5,652 nt of DNA from DAOUCV01 sp034432095 (lineage in GTDB: Bacteria > Chloroflexota > Dehalococcoidia > Dehalococcoidales > UBA2162). A model generated the notes under the pieces. The model was not told where the DNA came from. It did no database searches and worked only from the letters and a program-made list of their open reading frames with translations. Position numbers and translations under genes: made by a program. Shown piece after piece: positions 1 to 4,727 of the stretch (position 1 is its first letter; each line of letters opens with the position of its first letter). The DNA lies in assembly GCA_034432095.1 (NCBI GenBank), contig DAOUCV010000075.1, positions 1-5,652 on the forward strand, in the 5' to 3' direction.

Positions 1-117
1 GTCTTCTAACCATAATATACGCGTGGCTCTTTTGTTGTACTCAGCCGCTCTTGCTTTTACATCCTCCGGGAGTATCAAATCAGTCAGAATATATTTTTTG
101 TATTTTAACTCAGCCAT
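1..117 (-). CDS. Unidentified protein, N-terminal 39 codons only (runs off the window)
   Basis: An open frame begins at an ATG (complement of 115-117) and stays open for exactly 39 codons to the window edge. The protein starts MAELKYKKYILTDLILP and ends in RATRILWLED. A very strong Shine-Dalgarno sequence (AAGGAGG, complement of 127-133) lies 9 bases upstream of the ATG, which is the main reason for calling a real gene. The fragment is hydrophilic and charged, with no signal peptide or membrane segment visible. The gene follows nrdJ on the same strand after about 100 bases, so it could be read through from the nrd operon or have its own promoter; I see no clear promoter. The Tyr/Lys-rich start and the 'RILWLED' stretch vaguely recall a family of small cupin-like proteins seen in anaerobe genomes. 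That is a weak memory-based resemblance, and function should be treated as unknown. Confidence 0.65.
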   Translation of the reverse strand, partial: MAELKYKKYILTDLILPEDVKARAAEYNKRATRILWLED

Positions 118-145
118 TTTATGTCTCCTCCTTCCAAATTCATTG

Positions 146-161
146 GGGTTGTTAATAACCC
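146..161. repeat. Near-perfect 16-base palindrome upstream of the left-edge gene
   Basis: The plus strand reads GGGTTGTTAATAACCC. Seven of eight base pairs are complementary; only positions 151/156 fail. It lies 29 bases upstream of the start of the left-edge gene and shares bases 159-161 with the larger hairpin at 159-197. It could be an operator for the left-edge gene or part of a terminator/antiterminator pair. No regulator is recognisable from the sequence. Confidence 0.35.
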
Positions 162-197
162 TTTTTCCTTCCTTTGGTAGAGGAGGAGGAAAAAGGG
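159..197 (-). terminator. Hairpin after nrdJ, possible terminator
   Basis: The arms at 159-173 and 184-197 form 14 base pairs with one bulged base (at 169 or 170) and a loop of about 10 bases. On the minus strand the 3' arm ends GGAAAAAGGG and is followed by TTATTAAC. That tail is rich in A and T but is not a clean U-tract, so this is a weak or non-canonical intrinsic terminator. It starts 21 bases after the nrdJ stop codon, the expected place for one. It could instead be an RNA stabiliser, or part of a switch with the overlapping palindrome at 146-161. Confidence 0.45.
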
Positions 198-217
198 AGA
201 TGAACCTTATAAATTAG

Positions 218-2842
218 CTAGCACTTGGTATAGCCACAGCTACGGCAGATAAAGCAGCCTTCCTGATAGGCGAGCAGACTGCCGCATTCGGGACATTGCC
301 CAGCTACATTTCTCACCAAGCCAAAGTCCTCTGGATTATCCGCCGCCTTACTGGTGCCGCCGGGACTATTCTTTATATGCTTCTCCAGAACACTGGCGAT
401 GGCGTCAGCACAGGAGAGGATGGCTTTGCCTCCTTCCCAAGCGATGGAGGGGCAACGGATGCCGCGGAGGTGCCTCACTATGGTGGCGACATCTACCCCG
501 GACCTTAGGGCTATAGAGATGAGGCGGCAGATAGCTTCAAGCTGGGCGGTGGCACAGCCGCCAGCTTTACCGAGGGTCGAAAAGACTTCACAAAGCCCCT
601 GTTCATCAGAGTTCACGGTTACATAGATATAGCCGCAGCCGGTGGTTACCCTTTCGGTTACGCCGGTGGTGATTTTAGACCTCTCCCTGGGAGTAATGCC
701 GGCTTTCTCGGCTTTTTTCTCCACCGGAATGGTGCTCAAGGGTTGTGCCTCACGGCTCCTGTCCCGGTATATGGTTATCCCCTTTAGCCCCAGTTCATAA
801 GCCATCATATATACCTTGGCAATATCTTCCCGCGTAGCCTCGTGGGGGAAATTGACTGTTTTGGATACCGCATTGTGCGTGTATTTCTGGAAGGCGGCCT
901 GCATTCTAACGTGCCATTCGGGGCTTATTTCATGAGCGGTGACAAACAACCGCTTGATATTATCAGGAACGCCCTCCAAGGTATGAAGCTGAGTGCCGGT
1001 GGCTAGCCGCTGCAAGAGCTCCTCGGAATAGAAACCTTCCCTCTTGGCCACTTCCTCAAAGAATGGGTTTACCTCTACCAGTTGGGCACCATCCAGAATA
1101 TTATGAATATAGCTAAGGGCAAACAGGGGCTCAATGCCACTGGAACAACCGGCGATTATGCTCAAGGTGCCAGTGGGAGCAATAGTGGTGCATGAGGCAT
1201 TTCTTGGTCTGATGCCATCGGGAACATCATAAATACTGCCCTCAAAGGCAGGGAAGACGCCACGCTCCCTGGCCAGTTCTACCGAAGCCTTAACCGCCTC
1301 TTCATTGATAAAGCGCATAACATCCGAGGCAACCTGCAATGCCTCTTCTGAGTCATAGGGGATGCCCAGCTGGATGAGCATATCGGCAAAGCCCATTACC
1401 CCCAGCCCTATCTTCCTCGTTCTCTTGGTCCTTTCCTCTATTTCCGGCAGGGGGAATTTATTGACGTCAATAACGTTATCCAGAAACCTCACCGCTGTCT
1501 TCACTGTCTTAGCCAGTTTGGCATAATCAACCTCGGTGGTCCCCTTTGAGGTGCGCAACATCCGGCTCAGGTTGATAGAGCCCAGATTACAGGATTCGTA
1601 GGGGAGCAAGGGCTGTTCACCACAGGGGTTAGTGCTTTCAATCCTGCCCAGATGGGGTGTAGGGTTAGCCTCATTTATCCGGTCAATGAAGACGATGCCG
1701 GGGTCACCCGTTTTCCACGCCATAGCCACTATCTTATCAAAGACCTCTTTAGCGTTGGCTCTAGCCTGTACTTCTCCGGTATGTGGGTTCACCAGGTTAT
1801 AATCAGCGCCAGCCTTGACCGCCTCCATAAACTCATCGGTGACCGCTACCGAGAGGTTAAAATTAGTGAAGGCGGTGGGGTCATCTTTGGCGGTGATAAA
1901 CTTCTCAATGTCCGGGTGGTCGACATTAAGGATAGCCATATTGGCACCGCGCCGCATGCCTCCCTGCTTAATAACATCGGTAGCCGTATCAAAAGCCCGC
2001 ATGAAGGAAACGGGACCGCTGGCAACACCACCTGTCGACCCAACCCTATCCTTTTCCGGCCTCAATCTGGAGAAGGAAAAACCGGTTCCCCCTCCGCTCT
2101 TATGGATAAGAGCGGTATTCTTTACGGCATCAAAGATGGACTCCATTGAATCTTCAATCGGCAGGACAAAGCAGGCAGAAAGCTGCCCTAGCTCCCGTCC
2201 GGCATTCATCAGTGTTGGAGAGTTAGGCAGAAACTCCAGATTAGCCATCAACTGGTAGAATTCCTCTTCTCTAGCGGTGGGATCAGCTGACGGGTCATAA
2301 ATAAGCTCAGCCGCGGCAATAGCCTTGGCCACGCGCCGGAACATCTCATCCGGCGTCTCAATAACCCGCCCCTGTTTATCTTTCTTCAGATACCTCTTCT
2401 CCAGAACACGGAGGGCATTTTCCGTAAGATTAATGCCCGGAGCAGGCTGAACCTTCGGCTTGACCTGGATAGTCGGTTCTGGCATAGGTTTAACCTCCTT
2501 TTTCTTACTGACCGGTCGCTCCTCTGTCTCGACTTCAGCAGTAGTTCCCTTTTTAGCTTCGCCTGCTTCGGCTGGCACCTCAACCTCAAGGATTGTCTTG
2601 ACAATAGCCTGGATTTCGGCACGGGTGGGCGCTGGGCGCTGCCTGAGGCGTGACCTGGGCACAAGGTCTTCCATGCCGGGCAAGGGTTGCGGATGTTCCA
2701 GACGTTCAATCACCCGGCTGGTGAGCTGTTCTATCTTATCTTTATCGCGGAGACCCATTGATTCAGCGTCAGCCACCACCGCCCGGAGAATCTCGGTGCG
2801 GTTGAGCTTGCTTAAGCGTCTATTTTCGGCTTGATTACTCAT
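218..2842 (-). CDS. nrdJ: Adenosylcobalamin-dependent (class II) ribonucleotide reductase
   Basis: This 874-residue enzyme reduces ribonucleotides to deoxyribonucleotides in the cytoplasm, using coenzyme B12 to generate a cysteine thiyl radical, so it needs no oxygen. The catalytic domain starts near residue 138. It shows NSPTLMNAG (207-215), Cys224 in LSACF and Cys418 in ESCNLG as the likely redox pair, and NPCGE (405-409) with Cys407 as the likely thiyl-radical residue. APTGTLS (555-561) and a TSCPD-type domain (about 724-823, ending near SCADAIA) follow. The tail has Cys850-x2-Cys853 and Cys866-x2-Cys869 plus Cys863 and terminal Cys874, consistent with a zinc ribbon and a cysteine shuttle for re-reduction. 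Residues 1-88 are helical and only loosely ATP-cone-like; residues 90-137 are a Lys/Glu/Pro-rich linker. The start ATG overlaps the nrdR stop (ATGA) and has GGAGGAGG just upstream, so both the start and translational coupling are well supported. Confidence 0.96.
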   Translation of the reverse strand: MSNQAENRRLSKLNRTEILRAVVADAESMGLRDKDKIEQLTSRVIERLEHPQPLPGMEDLVPRSRLRQRPAPTRAEIQAIVKTILEVEVPAEAGEAKKGTTAEVETEERPVSKKKEVKPMPEPTIQVKPKVQPAPGINLTENALRVLEKRYLKKDKQGRVIETPDEMFRRVAKAIAAAELIYDPSADPTAREEEFYQLMANLEFLPNSPTLMNAGRELGQLSACFVLPIEDSMESIFDAVKNTALIHKSGGGTGFSFSRLRPEKDRVGSTGGVASGPVSFMRAFDTATDVIKQGGMRRGANMAILNVDHPDIEKFITAKDDPTAFTNFNLSVAVTDEFMEAVKAGADYNLVNPHTGEVQARANAKEVFDKIVAMAWKTGDPGIVFIDRINEANPTPHLGRIESTNPCGEQPLLPYESCNLGSINLSRMLRTSKGTTEVDYAKLAKTVKTAVRFLDNVIDVNKFPLPEIEERTKRTRKIGLGVMGFADMLIQLGIPYDSEEALQVASDVMRFINEEAVKASVELARERGVFPAFEGSIYDVPDGIRPRNASCTTIAPTGTLSIIAGCSSGIEPLFALSYIHNILDGAQLVEVNPFFEEVAKREGFYSEELLQRLATGTQLHTLEGVPDNIKRLFVTAHEISPEWHVRMQAAFQKYTHNAVSKTVNFPHEATREDIAKVYMMAYELGLKGITIYRDRSREAQPLSTIPVEKKAEKAGITPRERSKITTGVTERVTTGCGYIYVTVNSDEQGLCEVFSTLGKAGGCATAQLEAICRLISIALRSGVDVATIVRHLRGIRCPSIAWEGGKAILSCADAIASVLEKHIKNSPGGTSKAADNPEDFGLVRNVAGQCPECGSLLAYQEGCFICRSCGYTKC

Positions 2843-3378
2843 TTCGGCCTCCTCCGCCGCCCCTTAGCCACCGTCCCTACTTCCTCAGCAGGGAGTAAGG
2901 GTAGCTGGCTGGTAGGGCGAGACACCTTAGCTTCATTACTTAACAGAGTGTCTACTTCCTGTTTCAGTCTGGTAATATCAGTAAATTCGCGATAGACGCT
3001 GGCAAAACGGATATAGGCAATATAGTCTAGGTTCTTTAACCTTTCCATTACCATATCACCAATGACTCTACTGGGTATCTCTGCCTTACCCTGGCGGTAG
3101 AGTTCAGCTTCAATATCGTCAGCCAGCTTATCGACGGTGCCAGTAGGTAAGGGTCGTTTTTCACAAGCTTTACGGATACCCGCTAGCAGCTTATTCTTGT
3201 TGAACTCCTCACGCCGCCGGTCTTTTTTGATGACGAAAAGACTGGCTGGCTGTAGATGCTCATAGGTCGTAAAACGGGAACTGCAACTCAGACATTGACG
3301 CCGACGGCGTATGCCGTTGTCTACCCTTCGGGAATCAATAACCCTAGAATCATGATAACCACAAAAAGGACAGTTCAT
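2839..3378 (-). CDS. nrdR: NrdR, ATP/dATP-sensing repressor of ribonucleotide reductase genes
   Basis: NrdR is a nucleotide-sensing transcriptional repressor that binds paired NrdR boxes upstream of ribonucleotide reductase genes. The 179-residue protein starts MNCPFCGYHDSRVIDSR, a signature of the family. The zinc ribbon uses Cys3, Cys6, Cys29 and Cys32, with the basic IRRRRQC stretch and RFTTYE (35-40) following. An ATP cone spans about residues 48-138, beginning VIKKDRRREEFNKNKL. Family members are usually about 150 residues; this one has roughly 30 extra C-terminal residues ending in a basic GRRRRPK tail. An in-frame TTG three bases further upstream (3379-3381) is possible, but the ATG gives the canonical N-terminus and a better distance (6 bases) from the GGGG of its ribosome binding site. 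The stop overlaps the nrdJ start by four bases. A promoter and two NrdR-box-like sites lie directly upstream, predicting autorepression of the nrdR-nrdJ operon. Confidence 0.96.
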   Translation of the reverse strand: MNCPFCGYHDSRVIDSRRVDNGIRRRRQCLSCSSRFTTYEHLQPASLFVIKKDRRREEFNKNKLLAGIRKACEKRPLPTGTVDKLADDIEAELYRQGKAEIPSRVIGDMVMERLKNLDYIAYIRFASVYREFTDITRLKQEVDTLLSNEAKVSRPTSQLPLLPAEEVGTVAKGRRRRPK

Positions 3379-3387
3379 CAAAAACCC

Positions 3388-3403
3388 CTACAAGATATAG
3401 GGC
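3388..3403 (-). promoter_or_regulatory. NrdR box 1 (downstream operator)
   Basis: On the minus strand this reads GCCCTATATCTTGTAG. Its core CTATATCTTG agrees at 9 of 10 positions with the core CwAtATaTwG of the published NrdR box consensus (acaCwAtATaTwGtgt), and 11 of all 16 positions agree. It lies between the -10 element and the nrdR ribosome binding site, over or just after the expected transcription start, where bound repressor would block initiation. The second site lies 15 bases upstream. The match was scored by eye against a remembered consensus. Confidence 0.75.
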
Positions 3404-3404
3404 A

Positions 3405-3441
3405 CAAAGCATAAGATACCACAATTTGTAGTATTTGTCAA
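3405..3441 (-). promoter_or_regulatory. Sigma70-type promoter of the nrdR-nrdJ operon
   Basis: The minus strand carries a perfect -35 element TTGACA (complement of 3436-3441). A 17-base spacer separates it from TATCTT (complement of 3413-3418), which matches the -10 consensus at 4 of 6 positions, including the key first, second and last bases. Transcription would start near 3405-3406, giving a leader of about 28 bases before the nrdR ATG. The promoter lies between the hairpin behind ftsZ and nrdR, and the two NrdR boxes sit within and just after it. Confidence 0.8.
3419..3434 (-). promoter_or_regulatory. NrdR box 2 (operator in the promoter spacer)
   Basis: On the minus strand this reads ATACTACAAATTGTGG. 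The core CTACAAATTG agrees with the NrdR consensus core at 8 of 10 positions, and 12 of 16 positions agree overall. It fills almost the whole spacer between the -35 and -10 elements. It also sits in a longer imperfect palindrome (3416-3434, eight of nine pairs around base 3425). The 15-base gap to box 1 gives 31 bases centre to centre, about three helical turns, which matches the tandem spacing known for NrdR sites. Confidence 0.75.
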
Positions 3442-3456
3442 GCGTTTGCAAATAAG

Positions 3457-3517
3457 AAGGCTGTAAGGCTCTGGCACCCACAAAGAGCTTCTGGGCGCCT
3501 TTAGCACCTACAGCCTT
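3457..3517 (-). terminator. Large interrupted hairpin after ftsZ, probable terminator of ftsA-ftsZ
   Basis: A perfect 9-base-pair outer stem (AAGGCTGTA at 3457-3465 with TACAGCCTT at 3509-3517) encloses an internal loop. Inside it is a 7-base-pair inner stem (3473-3479 with 3493-3499) and a 13-base loop. One inner pair (3476/3496) is a U-G wobble in the minus-strand RNA but an A-C mismatch in the plus-strand RNA, so the fold favours the minus-strand transcript. The bases after it on that strand read CTTATTTGC, only mildly U-rich. It starts 24 bases after the ftsZ stop, ahead of the nrdR promoter. It could also be a dispersed palindromic repeat or an RNA-stabilising 3' end. Confidence 0.5.
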
Positions 3518-3541
3518 TACTCCGTAGACTTTCTGAGAAGG

Positions 3542-4690
3542 CTATTGGGTAGTAGCGCTCACAGGTTTTTCCTCAGCTTGCTTTCCCTCAACTTTGCTGG
3601 GCGGGACTACTACCTGACGCCGCTGGCCGAATAGGGGGCGACGCAGGAAAGAAGGAAGGTCTAACTCCTCCTCACTGTTCTTCAGGTGTTTGAGGAAGTT
3701 CGTCAGCTCCTCATTCTGGCTAGCTCCCACCACCCCCCGCCCGGCAACGAACCCGGTGGCGATTAGCGTAATCTTTACCTCTTTATCCAAATTAGGGTCG
3801 TGAGCCACGCCAAAGATGATGTTAGCCTCGGGGTCTACTGCCTGCTTAATTACATTAGCCGCCCCGTTAACTTCAAACAGGGTAAGGCTACTGCCACCAA
3901 CAACGTTGAATAGCACCCCCTTTGCCCCGGTTACGGAAACTTCCAACAGCGGACTGGCTAAAGCTTCCTTGGCAGCGTCTACCGCTCGATTTGGACCTGA
4001 CCCTCTTCCTACCGACATCCAAGCTGGACCGGCATCCTTCATTACCGCCTTAACATCAGCAAAATCAAGGTTAATCAGACCTGGTACAGTGATGACGTCA
4101 GAGATAGCCTGAACACCGTGCATTAGCACGTCATCGGCCATTTTAAAGGCACTATCTACGGACGTTTTCTGGTCACAGAGCGCAAGTAAGCGGTCGTTAG
4201 GGATGATAATGAGCGTGTCAACTTTACCCAGTAGCCGAGCAATGCCTTCCTCAGCCACCTTGCTACGATGTGTCCCCTCAAAGGTGAAAGGCTTGGTAAC
4301 TACGGCAATAGTAAGGGCGCCGCTATTCTTGGCTATCTCCGCAACGACAGGAGCCGCCCCGGTACCGGTGCCACCCCCCATACCAGCCGTGACAAACACC
4401 ATATCGGCACCCGAGACAACCTCTCTAAGCTCGTCTCGGCTCTCCTCAGCGGCTTTTTGACCAAGGATATGGTCACCCCCTACGCCCAACCCTCTGGTGA
4501 GCTTCTCTCCAAGCTGGATACGGTTCGGCGCTTCGGTAATGGCCAGAGCCTGGGTATCGGTATTCATAGCAAAAAACTCCACGCCTTGTATTTCGGCTCG
4601 AACCATACGGCTTATAGCATTGCAGCCACCACCACCCAGACCGATTACCTTAATCTTGGCTGGGTTAGCAACAAAACCTGTCTTTGCCAT
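3542..4690 (-). CDS. ftsZ: Cell division GTPase FtsZ
   Basis: FtsZ is the tubulin-like GTPase that polymerises into the Z ring at the inner face of the membrane and recruits the divisome. The 382-residue protein has the nucleotide-binding start GLGGGGCNAI (17-26), the tubulin signature GGGTGTG (106-112) and PNDRLLAL (164-171). The catalytic T7 loop NLDFAD (207-212) includes Asp209 and Asp212, which complete the GTPase site of the next subunit. The core ends near residue 315. A FtsA/partner-binding-like peptide, LDLPSFLRR (343-351), follows after a short linker of about 27 residues, and a Lys/Pro/Glu/Gln-rich tail of about 31 residues comes after it. In well-studied FtsZ proteins this peptide lies close to the C-terminus, so the arrangement is unusual. 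The start ATG has a run of GGAGGAGGAG directly before it, and ftsA ends 37 bases upstream, so the two are probably cotranscribed. Confidence 0.98.
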   Translation of the reverse strand: MAKTGFVANPAKIKVIGLGGGGCNAISRMVRAEIQGVEFFAMNTDTQALAITEAPNRIQLGEKLTRGLGVGGDHILGQKAAEESRDELREVVSGADMVFVTAGMGGGTGTGAAPVVAEIAKNSGALTIAVVTKPFTFEGTHRSKVAEEGIARLLGKVDTLIIIPNDRLLALCDQKTSVDSAFKMADDVLMHGVQAISDVITVPGLINLDFADVKAVMKDAGPAWMSVGRGSGPNRAVDAAKEALASPLLEVSVTGAKGVLFNVVGGSSLTLFEVNGAANVIKQAVDPEANIIFGVAHDPNLDKEVKITLIATGFVAGRGVVGASQNEELTNFLKHLKNSEEELDLPSFLRRPLFGQRRQVVVPPSKVEGKQAEEKPVSATTQ

Positions 4691-4708
4691 CTCCTCCTCC
4701 TTTTTTTT
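4691..4708 (-). promoter_or_regulatory. Unusually long purine-only ribosome binding region of ftsZ
   Basis: The 18 bases before the ftsZ ATG on the minus strand are all purines: eight A followed by GGAGGAGGAG, which runs right up to the start codon. Several overlapping GGAGG registers are available, one of them 5 bases from the ATG, so initiation should be efficient. This would fit the need for far more FtsZ than FtsA from one message. No separate promoter is visible in the 37-base ftsA-ftsZ gap. Confidence 0.6.
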
Positions 4709-4727
4709 GATTCTTTTTAGTAATCAT

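Noticed and set aside
1652..2258. Plus-strand open frames of up to 165 codons opposite nrdJ
   Set aside because: They lie wholly antisense to the conserved catalytic core of NrdJ, show no recognisable domain and have implausible compositions. They are shadows of the real gene.
3379..3381. TTG as the nrdR start codon
   Set aside because: It would be only 3 bases from the ribosome binding site and adds one residue before the canonical MNCPFCG start. The adjacent ATG is the better choice.
3382..3541. Possible cobalamin riboswitch ahead of the B12-dependent reductase operon
   Set aside because: The leader after the predicted start site is only about 28 bases, and I see no B12-box-like motif or the multi-helix layout of that riboswitch. 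The large hairpin lies upstream of the promoter.
4665..4727. Twenty-codon frame starting at an ATG next to the ftsA stop and overlapping the ftsZ start
   Set aside because: It has no ribosome binding site, sits in the wrong frame for ftsZ and is mostly poly-Lys/Gly encoded by the purine-rich ftsZ leader.
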